Positions 1 to 8,522 of a DNA stretch of 64,000 nt are shown here, one piece after another. The translations under genes were made by a program, and so were the position numbers. Positions within the stretch are counted from its first letter, which is position 1, and the number at the start of each line of letters is the position of its first letter. The notes below the pieces were generated by a model, which worked only from the letters and a program-made list of their open reading frames with translations, was not told where the DNA came from and searched no databases. Source of the stretch: Bacillus sp. ISL-41 (lineage in GTDB: Bacteria > Bacillota > Bacilli > Bacillales > Cytobacillaceae); NCBI RefSeq assembly GCF_018613235.1, contig NZ_JAGGQP010000007.1:1-64000 (forward strand). Direction: 5' to 3'.

Positions 1-525
1 CATTTGGATAGTTGGCCAGCTCCAGCGCCTAGCCAGTTTTCATCCCCGAATAGGCTTCTGGGAGTATCTTGCGAGAAGCGTTAGCTTTGAGCAGCTCGAG
101 ACGCTTGTCTAGTGTTGCCTCCTAGAAACTCCGAAACTTCAACTCCGCCGGCAGAAGCAAAAAGCGCTTCTTTGTCGGAGTCTCCAGTTTCTGCGTTTCT
201 GGACAGTCGGCTATACTTTTCGATTTCGGTCCTGCCAATGAAGTCAAAGAACGACTTCACTGTCAGGCCCTCCAGCGCTTGTCGGAGTTGGGCAGTCGCC
301 TCCACTTTTCGATTTGTCTAGTGTCGCCTCCTAGAAACATCGGAAACTTCAACTCCGTCGGCAGAAGCAAAAAGCGCTTCTTGGTCGGAGTCTTCAGTTT
401 CTATGTTTCTGGACAGTCGGCTATACTTTTCGATTTCGGCCCTGCCACTGAAGTCAAGGAACGACTTCAAGGTCAGGTCCTCCAGCGCTTGTCGGAAATG
501 GGCAGTCGCCTACGCATTTCAAGGT
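1..525. repeat. Intergenic repeat block: 209-bp tandem duplication with nested hairpins
   Basis: No credible gene lies here. Two diverged copies of a 209-bp unit run from about 105-313 and 314-522; both begin TTGTCTAGTG and share most bases. Each copy folds into two hairpins. The first (123-200 in copy 1) is nested, with paired blocks GAAACT/AGTTTC, ACTCCG/CGGAGT and AGAAGC/GCTTCT. The second (231-267) has TGAAGTC/GACTTCA inside CCTG/CAGG. Bases 17-34 and 93-112 match, in the opposite orientation, a repeat at 44164-44240, so this is a dispersed intergenic repeat family. Short ORFs across the block follow the repeat and are not believable genes. Confidence 0.75.
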
Positions 526-1146
526 TTATGCCAATTTATATAGGGGTAATATTTCTTTAAATACAAACTCAATTTTAGAAAGCATTTCATCACCGCTTAG
601 TTTGACAGCTTCCTCGCGGGGGATGTTCAGGCCGCATAGGATTTCAGCTTTTTTAACGGTTTGCAGGCGCTTGAACATGGAAAGAAGTTCTTCCTTGGAA
701 AGCTCACTGTGAAGAGTCGCTTCTGGTTTCATATGGTCGATTGACCAATAGAAATCCTTAGGGGTCCTGGTGTAGATGGAATCGATATTATCTTCGAGTT
801 TTTTACCGATCGCTTCCTTCTCAGGTGCTTCGTAGATTACAGCAAACCAGATAAACACATGGGTTTCCCATAATCCAATCTGGAGATGGGGGAGCATCTT
901 ATAGCCTCTTGAGTTGCTGGCGAACGCTACCCACGTATCTTTAGGCGGATTCTTCGTTCTCCTGGCATGTTTAGCGACATGGTAATGCATCTCATCGCCT
1001 GCAATGCTTGAGAGCGTTGGAGCGAAGTGTTGGCCGAGGTCTTCCAGTTTCGGGCGGATCTGGGATTTTAAAGCCTCCATTCGTTCATCGAGGCCGTCTA
1101 TTTTGAAAACATCGAAATCTGCTTGTTCAAATCCTGTAAATGACAA
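526..1146 (-). CDS. yktB: YktB family protein (DUF1054/UPF0637)
   Basis: A 206-residue soluble protein without signal peptide or membrane segment, the usual size for the YktB/UPF0637 family found across Bacillaceae. Family-like stretches include the start MSFTGFEQADFDVF and the central block around DTWVAF and GLWETH. The molecular function is unknown. The start is a TTG placed 8 bases after a perfect AGGAGG. A plausible extended -10 (TGC then TACAAT on the minus strand) lies just upstream. It is divergent from ykzI, which is the B. subtilis arrangement and supports the name. Confidence 0.88.
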   Translation of the reverse strand: MSFTGFEQADFDVFKIDGLDERMEALKSQIRPKLEDLGQHFAPTLSSIAGDEMHYHVAKHARRTKNPPKDTWVAFASNSRGYKMLPHLQIGLWETHVFIWFAVIYEAPEKEAIGKKLEDNIDSIYTRTPKDFYWSIDHMKPEATLHSELSKEELLSMFKRLQTVKKAEILCGLNIPREEAVKLSGDEMLSKIEFVFKEILPLYKLA

Positions 1147-1314
1147 TATAAAAACCTCCTAGTACTTTGTCAAATATTGTAGCAAAATCTTTATGAAAAA
1201 AGAAGCGACAGGCATTTTTCCGAGTCCTGGGTATACGCACAAATTTGTACCACTGCCAACTGAAATTTCATACAATAAATAAAAAATCAGAAATTAATAG
1301 AGGAGTGTAAATTA

Positions 1315-1509
1315 ATGAAACAACTGATAAACTCAACTAGGAAAAGAAATGGCGAACTCCAAAGAACTGCTGTACTTCGTTTGGAAATGGATTATGAATT
1401 AGCTACCCTTTTTGACGCGATGTCAGAGTCTGATAAACCAAAAATGAAAGAATGCAAACAGAAGCTCGAAAGAATTCGACAAGAATTATTACGATTAAAA
1501 GCTCTGTAA
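1315..1509 (+). CDS. ykzI: YkzI-like small conserved protein
   Basis: A 64-residue charged protein, predicted mostly helical, with no membrane segment. Its size and position between divergent yktB and suhB match B. subtilis ykzI, which is the main basis for the name. The start ATG follows GAGGAG by about 8 bases. Function is unknown. The high Lys/Arg/Glu content and heptad-like leucines in the second half suggest a small coiled-coil protein, which is inference only. Confidence 0.7.
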   Translation: MKQLINSTRKRNGELQRTAVLRLEMDYELATLFDAMSESDKPKMKECKQKLERIRQELLRLKAL

Positions 1510-1940
1510 GAGATAAAATTTTCTGCGGAAGAAGAAGGTAAGGTATGATGATAACAATGGAAAACTGCAACGATCAAGACTCTTGACGAACTCCTGGAAA
1601 GCTGATGGAGTTCGTTTCTTATGTAATAACGACCCTTTAAAGTGCAGCGAATGAAGGAACCGATGATAAAATAAACGATTTAAAAGTCTCAGAAGACAAT
1701 ACTGCTGGCGAATGATGAATCGATGGCGTTATTGCGGCAATGAATTTATAGGGTAATCATAATACCTTTGTCGGAGTAACACATAGCGAAAAATAGTCAT
1801 TTTACATCCTGGAATTTTGCATGTTATATAGTTGCCGCGGGTAATCCTAATACTTGATGACATTGAACAAAATCCGATAAGCTTAAATAGATTCCTAAAG
1901 CTTGATTGATCGTAAAAATATATGAACGGGGGAAAGCTGA
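1510..1940. other. Gene-free interval between ykzI and suhB
   Basis: About 430 bases with no believable ORF. The first part holds a hairpin terminator (1586-1620). The motif GGGTAATC occurs twice, near 1751 and 1839, each followed by an A/T-rich AATAC sequence; I cannot assign it a role. No clear promoter was recognised for suhB. Confidence 0.5.
1586..1620 (+). terminator. Rho-independent terminator downstream of ykzI
   Basis: Perfect 9-bp stem ACGAACTCC/GGAGTTCGT with a 12-base loop, followed by TTTCTT. Confidence 0.65.
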
Positions 1941-2744
1941 ATGGAATATAATCTTAAAGAAATTGATACATATGCAAAAAGCTGGATCAAGGAAGCCGGT
2001 GAAAATATCAGGGCTTCTTTTCCGAAGACATTAAATGTAACCTCAAAATCAAATCCGAATGACTTGGTTACAGATATTGATAAAGGGACAGAGCAATATT
2101 TTATCGAAAAGATCAAAGGGACCTATCCTGACCATCGCATCATGGGCGAAGAAGGGTACGGAGACGAAGTGACATCTTTATCAGGAGTCGTCTGGATCAT
2201 AGACCCAATCGATGGGACAATGAATTTTGTTCACCAGCAGCGCAATTTTGCGATTTCTATCGGCATTTATATTGATGGGGAAGGGATGATCGGACTCATC
2301 TATGATGTGGTCCACGATGAACTCTATCATTGCGTAAAAGGGAATGGCGTTTATTTAAACGAAAAAGCTATTCCGGAACTTACAGATTCAAAGGTGAGTG
2401 AAGCAATTATTGCTCTTAACGCTACCTGGGTAGCCCCTAATAAACGGATCGATCACGAAATGCTCATACCGCTGGTAAAAGACGTAAGAGGAACGCGTTC
2501 CTATGGTTCGGCGGCCATGGAAATGGTGTATGTCGCTACTGGGAGAATAGATGCTTATATGACGCCAAGGCTTGCACCTTGGGACATTGCTGCCGGCATC
2601 ATCATGATTAAGGAACTTGGCGGTGAAGCTACGGATCTTAGAGGAGGAGAGCTGGATTTGCTCCAGCAGAGTTCCTTGTTTGTATCGAAGCCAGGCCTCC
2701 ACAGGGAAATCCTTAAAAATTACCTTAAGGATGGAAAATGGTGA
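1941..2744 (+). CDS. suhB: Inositol monophosphatase family phosphatase (SuhB/YktC)
   Basis: A Mg2+-dependent phosphomonoesterase of the inositol monophosphatase superfamily, 267 residues and full length. The metal-binding signatures are visible: GEE at 69-71, DPIDGT at 88-93 and WDIAAG at 214-219, with an earlier acidic VTDID near 43-47. It hydrolyses myo-inositol phosphates in family members; the physiological substrate in Bacillus is not settled. The start ATG follows GGGGGAAAGC. Its last codons overlap the start of the downstream acetyltransferase (ATGGTGA), suggesting translational coupling. Position matches B. subtilis yktC. Confidence 0.93.
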   Translation: MEYNLKEIDTYAKSWIKEAGENIRASFPKTLNVTSKSNPNDLVTDIDKGTEQYFIEKIKGTYPDHRIMGEEGYGDEVTSLSGVVWIIDPIDGTMNFVHQQRNFAISIGIYIDGEGMIGLIYDVVHDELYHCVKGNGVYLNEKAIPELTDSKVSEAIIALNATWVAPNKRIDHEMLIPLVKDVRGTRSYGSAAMEMVYVATGRIDAYMTPRLAPWDIAAGIIMIKELGGEATDLRGGELDLLQQSSLFVSKPGLHREILKNYLKDGKW

Positions 2745-3199
2745 TTTTAACTTGTCGGCCATTTAAATATAAGGACTTTGTGTTTTTTCAGGAATTAATA
2801 TCCACGAGTTCAAAATGGAGAAATATTGAGTTGAAGGGCTTGTCTTTACAAGAGTATATGGAACAATATGAACGTTATTCAGGTGAATGGAGGGTCTGGG
2901 AAAAGGAAGGAAGTCCTGTGGCGATGTCTTTTCATCTGGAATCCGCTCCATCCAACCAAAAACCGTGGCTTGGCACCATATTGGTAAAAGCGGAGGAAAG
3001 ACGGCAGGGAATTGTCTCAGCCATTATGAACCAGCTCTCTGATGAATTTAAAGTGAACGGTCAAAAAGCTGTTTTTGCCGCTGTTCCTATCGATGAATAT
3101 GAATGGTCCAACTTCCTTACAGACTGCGGCTTTGAACAATTCAAAACGGAAGAAAACAAGGGCGAAACCTTTTTAATCATGGTCCGCCCATTAGAATGA
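2738..3199 (+). CDS. GNAT family N-acetyltransferase
   Basis: A 153-residue single-domain GNAT-type acyltransferase. The acetyl-CoA binding core is visible as a beta strand (LGTILVK) followed by EERRQGIVSAIMNQL near residues 88-107, a variant of the R/Q-x-x-G-x-G/A signature. The C-terminal half ends with the GFEQFKTEE segment typical of the family. The substrate cannot be deduced. It overlaps suhB by 7 bases and is followed at once by a terminator, so the two form a two-gene operon. Confidence 0.82.
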   Translation: MVILTCRPFKYKDFVFFQELISTSSKWRNIELKGLSLQEYMEQYERYSGEWRVWEKEGSPVAMSFHLESAPSNQKPWLGTILVKAEERRQGIVSAIMNQLSDEFKVNGQKAVFAAVPIDEYEWSNFLTDCGFEQFKTEENKGETFLIMVRPLE

Positions 3200-3229
3200 C
3201 CGGCTGGAAACCCCAGCCGGTCTTACTGT
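3198..3229 (+). terminator. Terminator of suhB-GNAT operon
   Basis: Perfect 10-bp stem GACCGGCTGG/CCAGCCGGTC that starts within the stop codon, followed by a weak T-rich tail. Confidence 0.7.
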
Positions 3230-3246
3230 TAAGAAAGAAAAAATTT

Positions 3247-3432
3247 CTAAAGTTCTCCTGCTTCTCTCATCTGCTTTTTCTTCTTAAAGCCGAATCCCAT
3301 CACGAAAACAAGGGTGATAATACATGCCAGAGTACCGGCAATGCTCCTTTCACCGATGGCGATTCCAATACCAATCATGCATGAAGCGGCTGCAAATGCG
3401 AAAAATAATAATGGCCATTTTATCTGCTTCAA
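3247..3432 (-). CDS. ylaF: YlaF-like small membrane protein (DUF5325)
   Basis: A 61-residue protein with two hydrophobic helices (about residues 7-24 and 30-48) and a basic C-terminal tail GFKKKKQ. Size and position next to typA fit the YlaF family of two-helix membrane proteins. It is transcribed opposite to its neighbours. Function is unknown. Confidence 0.7.
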   Translation of the reverse strand: MKQIKWPLLFFAFAAASCMIGIGIAIGERSIAGTLACIITLVFVMGFGFKKKKQMREAGEL

Positions 3433-3498
3433 GGTGATTTCCCCCCATTCGACATTTGGTGCAAATAATAATATATTTAATTGTACAATAAAATGCTT

Positions 3499-3527
3499 TT
3501 AGGTTTCTACTCTTATTGTGTTATAAT
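3499..3527 (+). promoter_or_regulatory. Probable sigma-A promoter of typA (extended -10)
   Basis: A perfect TATAAT at 3522-3527 preceded by TGT, i.e. an extended -10 (TGnTATAAT). The -35 is weak. It lies about 60 bases before the typA start. Confidence 0.5.
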
Positions 3528-3586
3528 ATGTAAGTTGTGTAAAAAGCCAATAGATAAATTATGATATTAAAGGCAGGGTGACTTTT

Positions 3587-5422
3587 TTGAAATTAAGAGA
3601 AGATATTAGAAATATAGCGATCATTGCCCACGTTGACCATGGTAAAACGACATTGGTCGACCAGCTACTGAAGCAATCAGGTACATTCCGTATCAATGAG
3701 CATGTCGAAGAGCGCGCAATGGATTCAAATGACTTGGAAAGAGAACGGGGAATTACGATCCTCGCGAAAAATACAGCTATTTCCTATAATGATACTCGAA
3801 TCAACATTCTTGATACTCCTGGACACGCTGACTTTGGCGGCGAAGTTGAACGTATCATGAAAATGGTAGACGGCGTATTGCTTGTTGTCGATGCATATGA
3901 AGGCTGCATGCCGCAAACACGCTTTGTATTGAAAAAGGCACTTGAACAGCGTTTGACACCAATCGTGGTCGTTAACAAGATTGACCGTGATTTTGCTCGT
4001 CCAGCTGAAGTTGTAGATGAAGTCCTTGATTTGTTCATCGAACTTGGCGCAGACGAGGAACAGCTTGAGTTCCCAGTTGTTTATGCATCTGCAATTAATG
4101 GAACAGCAAGCATGGACCCTGAAAAACAGGATGAAAACATGCAGGCATTGTACGAGTCCATCATTGACCATATCCCTGCTCCTGTTGATAACCGTGAAGA
4201 GCCACTTCAATTCCAAGTTGCCCTTCTAGACTACAATGACTATGTGGGAAGAATTGGTATTGGCCGTGTTTTCCGCGGTACGATGAAGGTAGGCCAGCAG
4301 GTAGCATTGATGAAGCTTGACGGCTCAGTAAAACAATTCCGTGTAACAAAGATTTTTGGTTTCTTCGGATTGAAGCGCCAGGAAGTACAAGAAGCTCATG
4401 CAGGGGACTTAATTGCTCTATCCGGCATGGAAGATATCAATGTCGGTGAAACAGTATGCCCATTCGACCAGCAGGATGCACTTCCGGTTTTACGTATTGA
4501 TGAGCCAACATTACAGATGACTTTCCTTGTCAATAACAGCCCATTTGCAGGCCGTGAAGGTAAATACCTGACAGCGAGAAAGATTGAAGAAAGACTTCGC
4601 GCACAGCTGCAAACGGATGTTAGTCTAAGAGTAGACAACACGGATTCACCGGATGAATGGATCGTTTCAGGACGTGGAGAACTTCACTTGTCGATCCTAA
4701 TCGAAAACATGCGCCGTGAAGGTTATGAGCTTCAAGTATCAAAGCCTGAAGTAATCGTCAGGGAAATTGACGGAGTGAGATGTGAACCGGTTGAACGCGT
4801 TCAGATCGATGTTCCTGAAGAACACACTGGTTCCATCATGGAATCAATCGGTGCACGTAAAGGTGAAATGCTTGATATGATCAACAATGGAAGCGGCCAG
4901 GTTCGATTGATCTTCAACGTGCCGGCACGCGGACTTATCGGATACACAACAGAATTTTTAACTTTGACTCGAGGATATGGTATCATTAACCATACATTCG
5001 ACAGCTATCAGCCAATGCTTCAGGGCCAGGTAGGCGGACGCCGCCAGGGTGTTCTCGTCTCAATGGAATCCGGAAAGTCATCTACTTATGGTATCATGCA
5101 GGTAGAGGACCGCGGAACGATCTTCGTTGAGCCAGGTACTGAAATTTATGAAGGCATGATTGTCGGGGAACACACTCGTGAAAATGACATCACAGTCAAT
5201 ATCACTAAGGTTAAGGCAGCAACAAATATCCGTTCTGCAAATAAAGACCAGACTTCTGTCATCAAGAAGCCAAGAATCATGACACTAGAAGAATCATTAG
5301 AGTACTTGAACGATGACGAGTATTGCGAAGTAACACCAGAATCAATCAGACTCCGCAAAAAGATTCTTGATAAGAATGAGCGCGAAAGACAGGCTAAAAA
5401 GAAGAAATTTGCTGAAGCTTAA
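3587..5422 (+). CDS. typA: Translational GTPase TypA/BipA
   Basis: A ribosome-associated GTPase of the elongation factor family, involved in ribosome assembly and stress or low-temperature growth. G motifs are near the N-terminus: HVDHGKTT (G1), DTPGHADF (G3) and NKIDR (G4), followed by EF-Tu-like domain II, EF-G-like domains III and V, and the BipA-specific C-terminus. I chose TTG at 3587 (MKLREDIRN..., 611 residues) because it matches B. subtilis TypA and is well spaced from AAGGCAGGGTGA. The GTG at 3578 lies inside that ribosome binding site. It leads a short operon with ylaH and a small gene. Confidence 0.96.
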   Translation: MKLREDIRNIAIIAHVDHGKTTLVDQLLKQSGTFRINEHVEERAMDSNDLERERGITILAKNTAISYNDTRINILDTPGHADFGGEVERIMKMVDGVLLVVDAYEGCMPQTRFVLKKALEQRLTPIVVVNKIDRDFARPAEVVDEVLDLFIELGADEEQLEFPVVYASAINGTASMDPEKQDENMQALYESIIDHIPAPVDNREEPLQFQVALLDYNDYVGRIGIGRVFRGTMKVGQQVALMKLDGSVKQFRVTKIFGFFGLKRQEVQEAHAGDLIALSGMEDINVGETVCPFDQQDALPVLRIDEPTLQMTFLVNNSPFAGREGKYLTARKIEERLRAQLQTDVSLRVDNTDSPDEWIVSGRGELHLSILIENMRREGYELQVSKPEVIVREIDGVRCEPVERVQIDVPEEHTGSIMESIGARKGEMLDMINNGSGQVRLIFNVPARGLIGYTTEFLTLTRGYGIINHTFDSYQPMLQGQVGGRRQGVLVSMESGKSSTYGIMQVEDRGTIFVEPGTEIYEGMIVGEHTRENDITVNITKVKAATNIRSANKDQTSVIKKPRIMTLEESLEYLNDDEYCEVTPESIRLRKKILDKNERERQAKKKKFAEA

Positions 5423-5441
5423 TTAAGTAGGGGGAAGAAGT

Positions 5442-5756
5442 ATGGATGTAAGCCAGAGATTATCATTTTTTGCAGCATTATTCAGGGTAGATGAAAATCC
5501 GACGGTTGGTATGTGGATGCTTTACCTAACAATTGCCGCTCTCAGCATCCTTGTTTATAAACTTGGATTTGCACAGAAGCTGCCATTGTTCAAGAGTATC
5601 ATCATCTACGCATTTCTGTTACTTGGCTCTACAGTCCTAACCTTCCTTGCTATTTTCCTTCCCATTGCGGAAGGACTTGTGGTCGCTGCGCTTATTCTGA
5701 TCATTTACAAGCTCAGGCTCCGCCAGCATAAAAAAGCAGAAGCGAATGTAAAATAG
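5442..5756 (+). CDS. ylaH: YlaH-like membrane protein
   Basis: A 104-residue protein with three predicted membrane helices (about 24-42, 50-70 and 73-92) and a basic C-terminal tail RLRQHKK. Size, topology and position right after typA match the YlaH family. Function is unknown. The start ATG follows GGGGGAAGAAG. Confidence 0.82.
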   Translation: MDVSQRLSFFAALFRVDENPTVGMWMLYLTIAALSILVYKLGFAQKLPLFKSIIIYAFLLLGSTVLTFLAIFLPIAEGLVVAALILIIYKLRLRQHKKAEANVK

Positions 5757-5767
5757 GAGTTGGGGAA

Positions 5768-6061
5768 ATGAAATCACTCCAAGATGCAATTTATAATTGG
5801 CTGACCATTAAAATCGTCAGCGACGCTCGGCCAGAAGATACAGCTGCTCAAGAAACAACACAATTATTCGACCAAATTCTTGCCGATGAACATAATGTTG
5901 AATCAAAAGAATTAAAACGAGACGCACTAATGTATTATGTCACCGTTGTACAGGAAGGTAACTCTAAAGAGTACCGTTTCCCACGCGACCTGATCGAAGT
6001 CATGCTTGACCAGATCCGGCAGGAACCAGACAAATACGTTAACTATCCAGAAGAAGAATAG
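5768..6061 (+). CDS. Conserved small acidic protein of unknown function
   Basis: A 97-residue soluble acidic protein with no recognised domain, no membrane segment and no cysteines. It starts with ATG after GGAGTTGGGG, 11 bases after ylaH, and ends just before a strong terminator, so it is the last gene of the typA operon. The sequence looks helical with a RDLIEVMLDQI amphipathic stretch near the C-terminus. I do not recognise its function. Confidence 0.7.
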   Translation: MKSLQDAIYNWLTIKIVSDARPEDTAAQETTQLFDQILADEHNVESKELKRDALMYYVTVVQEGNSKEYRFPRDLIEVMLDQIRQEPDKYVNYPEEE

Positions 6062-6062
6062 T

Positions 6063-6094
6063 AAAAATCCGCTCAGAAATGGGCGGATTTTTTG
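6063..6094 (+). terminator. Terminator of typA-ylaH operon
   Basis: Stem AAAAATCCGC/GCGGATTTTT with a 10-base loop and a T-run, beginning right after the stop codon. Confidence 0.85.
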
Positions 6095-6171
6095 CTGTTT
6101 GATTCATGGTAAGTTGACTTGCGAAAATTATACTTGGATCAGATAGGGCTTAGACGGAAGGCGAGAAAGCA

Positions 6172-6747
6172 GTGGTTATTGTGACAGGTTTCAGGCTGCA
6201 GAGCCCAAAGTTGTCAAGAAAACGTGATTATTGTGACAGGTTTCAGGCTGCAGAGCCCAAAGTTGTCAAGAAAACGTGATTATTGTGACAGGTTTCAGGC
6301 TGCAGAGCCCGAAGCTGTCAAGAAAACGTGGTTATTGTGACAGGTTTCAGGCTGCAGAGCCCAAAGCTGTCAAGAAAACGTGATTATTGTGACAGGTTTC
6401 AGGCTGCAGAGCCCAAAGCTGTCAAGAAAACGTGGTTATTGTGACAGGTTTCAGGCTGCAAAGCCCAAATTTGTCAAGAAAACGCGGTAATTGTGACAGG
6501 TTTCAGGCTGCAGAGCCCAAAGCTGTCAAGAAAACGTGATTATTGTGACAGGTTTCAGGCTGCAGAGCCCAAAGCTGTCAAGAAAACGTGATTATTGTGA
6601 CAGGTTTCAGGCTGCAGAGCCCAAAGCTGTCAAGAAAAGCTCCGGATTCAGACAGGTTTGAGGCGCAAAGCACAAAAGCTGTCAAAATAAAGCTCCGTAT
6701 TCAGACAGGTTTGAGGTGTAATCCCAAAAGCTGTCTGAATCAGCCCC
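6172..6747. repeat. 52-bp tandem repeat array (9 near-identical plus 2 diverged units)
   Basis: Nine units start at 6172, 6224, 6276, 6328, 6380, 6432, 6484, 6536 and 6588, exactly 52 bp apart and nearly identical; two diverged units follow (from about 6639 and 6692). Each unit contains TGACAG and CTGTCA spanning 35 nt, an inner GGCT/AGCC stem and TTT/AAA pairs, then a 17-nt linker. In the last unit the stem grows to 10 bp (ATTCAGACAG/CTGTCTGAAT) and its outer T-A pair becomes A-T. There are no unique spacers, so it is not CRISPR. It lies between convergent genes and encodes no credible protein. Confidence 0.9.
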
Positions 6748-6786
6748 AGATTTCCCGCTAAACGATACCCAGTAGGCGAATCACAA

Positions 6787-6987
6787 TCACCAATCATCCT
6801 TTTTAACCCGGGAACGATACAACTTAAAATTCCCGGTGGCGATTCGATTGTTCGTCTTTTCGGCAATTCGTTCATTGCATGGTTCACACATATATGTATG
6901 GATCGGCCTGTTCCTGAGCCGCTTCGCCTGAAGGGTATCGCTGTTAATATTCTCGATTTTGTCGCACAGTACACATTTGACTCTCAT
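6787..6987 (-). CDS. ylaI: YlaI family small zinc-ribbon protein (DUF2197)
   Basis: A 66-residue protein with two CxxC knuckles (C5/C8 and C34/C37), consistent with a single zinc ribbon, and a basic C-terminus. This is the YlaI/DUF2197 pattern, and the location between ylaH and ylaJ agrees. I chose ATG at 6987 (MRVKCVLC) because AGAGGTG sits 6 bases upstream; an in-frame TTG further upstream would overlap this site. Function is unknown, possibly nucleic acid binding. Confidence 0.82.
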   Translation of the reverse strand: MRVKCVLCDKIENINSDTLQAKRLRNRPIHTYMCEPCNERIAEKTNNRIATGNFKLYRSRVKKDDW

Positions 6988-7143
6988 TCTTACACCTCTT
7001 ATCAATAATTATCATACATAGCCTGGTTGAGATTGGATTATATTATAGTATATCATTGTTTCCAGACTGAACAGGGGAAATCATTTGATTTGCCCTGCCT
7101 AAACAATTCGTAGTACTATTATGATAGTGTAAGGAGGGTGAAT

Positions 7144-7599
7144 ATGGCAAATCAAGTGGAACCTAAACTAATCAAACCATTGTTTGATGAAATGCAAAAA
7201 GAGCGTTTTGTCACCTTGGCAACAGTGGACCATGAAACCAGCGGCCCGAATGTAAGTGCGATTTCATGGGTGTTGGCAAAAGATGAGAAAACGGTTTATT
7301 TTGCAGTGGATAACCGTTCTAGAATCATCGAGAATATCAAGAGCAATAACAAAGCAGTAATCAACCTGATCGCAAATGAATCTACATATTCAATCAGCGG
7401 GACAGCAAGCGTCAAGCAGGAAAAGCTTGAAGGTGTACCTTTGAAGCTGGCGTTAGTCGAAATCAAAATCACCGAAGTAAGGGACGTTATGTTCTATGGA
7501 TCAAAAATCGTCGCTGAACCTCAATACGACAAGACATATGATAAAGACGCTGCGGCACGCCTGGATAATCAGGTAATGGATGCAATGAGAAAAGCTTAG
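7144..7599 (+). CDS. Pyridoxamine 5'-phosphate oxidase-like (FMN split-barrel) protein
   Basis: A 151-residue protein of the FMN-binding split-barrel fold. The pattern RFVTLATVD...PNVSAISWV followed by TVYFAVDNRSRIIENI and AVINLI matches PNPOx-like proteins. The specific flavin or F420-type substrate cannot be inferred. I chose ATG at 7144 because the GTG at 7138 is inside the AAGGAGGGTG ribosome binding site. The stop codon is embedded in a bidirectional terminator shared with ylaJ. Confidence 0.82.
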   Translation: MANQVEPKLIKPLFDEMQKERFVTLATVDHETSGPNVSAISWVLAKDEKTVYFAVDNRSRIIENIKSNNKAVINLIANESTYSISGTASVKQEKLEGVPLKLALVEIKITEVRDVMFYGSKIVAEPQYDKTYDKDAAARLDNQVMDAMRKA

Positions 7600-7619
7600 T
7601 CGATGACTAAGCTTTTTTT
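7590..7619. terminator. Bidirectional terminator between PNPOx-like gene and ylaJ
   Basis: Near-perfect stem AAAAGCTTAGTC/GACTAAGCTTTT with a 3-base loop, A-run on one side and T-run on the other, between convergent genes. Confidence 0.88.
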
Positions 7620-8202
7620 ATTTATGGTAATTAGATTGTTGTTCCTGTTCCTTTTCCAATTGTTTTTTCTCACCATCGTCCAGTTTCTTCTTGGGATCCT
7701 CAGTCGGGCTTTTAGTCTGCGGCTCAATCATATCGGCTGGAACCTCAGGCATAACTCTTCCGGTTATGTCAGAAAGCTCGTTCATAATACCCCGGATAGG
7801 CTGGCCGTTTTGTATATCCTCAGATATCTCCCTTAATCTCGCTGTGATATCAGGGTCCGCAACAACGACTGCCCTGGCACCGTGCGGGTCTTTCTTTAAT
7901 GCTTCCGCCACAGTATATTTAACAGTATCTACCTCTGACCTCTCCATCTTATCCTTAACGTCGATTCCCACTATCGCATAGCGTCCGACTACCACAGCAG
8001 CGGCATCATCCACATTCGGGATGTGAGTGGTTAAGCTCACAAGATGGCGGGATATCTCCTGGCCTGATTGGCGGTCAACATCTTCTATTGCACTATTCTG
8101 GACCTTGACCTTATGATCTTCGTCAGCATTGTTGGCGTTGTTCTGTCCGTTGCACGCAGTCATTAGCAGCACAAACGTAATGGCAGCGACCAATCTTATC
8201 AT
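7618..8202 (-). CDS. ylaJ: YhcN/YlaJ family sporulation lipoprotein
   Basis: A 194-residue predicted lipoprotein. The N-terminus is a lipoprotein signal ending LLMTAC, so Cys would be lipidated. A YhcN/YlaJ domain follows, with AAAVVVGRYAIVGIDV and the ARAVVVADPDI segment, then a low-complexity charged C-terminus (EKKQLEKEQEQQ). Family members are found in spore membranes and affect germination or spore structure. I chose ATG at 8202, which has GGAGGGG upstream and gives a proper signal peptide; upstream in-frame codons add a poor leader. Confidence 0.88.
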   Translation of the reverse strand: MIRLVAAITFVLLMTACNGQNNANNADEDHKVKVQNSAIEDVDRQSGQEISRHLVSLTTHIPNVDDAAAVVVGRYAIVGIDVKDKMERSEVDTVKYTVAEALKKDPHGARAVVVADPDITARLREISEDIQNGQPIRGIMNELSDITGRVMPEVPADMIEPQTKSPTEDPKKKLDDGEKKQLEKEQEQQSNYHK

Positions 8203-8522
8203 CAATGAACCCCTCCGATTATTTATTCGTAAAAAGTCCTTATCACACAACTAGGAATTAAAATGAGGAAGACTGTTTCCTAGCCAGTATTCCCTTATAT
8301 TTTTCTTGTATTTTTTCCCTGAACCTTCCTACTGGATATTGCCTCGAAGTGGGAATAAACAGGCAACAAAGTTTCCAACAGGAGCTGTAAAAAAGAAATG
8401 CTCAAAGGTTATTGTGCAAAATATCTTCTATCTTTATTCAAAAAGTCATATATTTTACCAAAGTCCCGGCCAAGGCTGCCAAGTTGGCCAAAGTCGAGAT
8501 CAATAAGGCGGGAGGCATCAAT
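8203..8522. other. Divergent intergenic region ylaJ/ylaK
   Basis: Contains no credible gene. The phoH-like reading frame is open upstream but the residues are not family-like. A small inverted repeat GGCCAA/TTGGCC (8468-8489) lies about 35 bases before the ylaK start. I could not identify a confident promoter. Confidence 0.4.

Noticed and set aside
279-560. 93-residue ORF across the 209-bp repeat
   Set aside because: Its sequence is just the translated repeat, runs into yktB on the other strand, and has no ribosome-binding site.
6172-6747. Possible CRISPR array
   Set aside because: Units abut without variable spacers and are 52 bp long with internal identity throughout; no cas genes nearby.
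6648-6974. 108-residue minus-strand ORF overlapping ylaI
   Set aside because: Shadow frame of ylaI and the repeat array, with no family similarity.
8306-8506. 66-residue ORF upstream of ylaK
   Set aside because: Low-complexity start and no ribosome site; lies in the 5' intergenic sequence.
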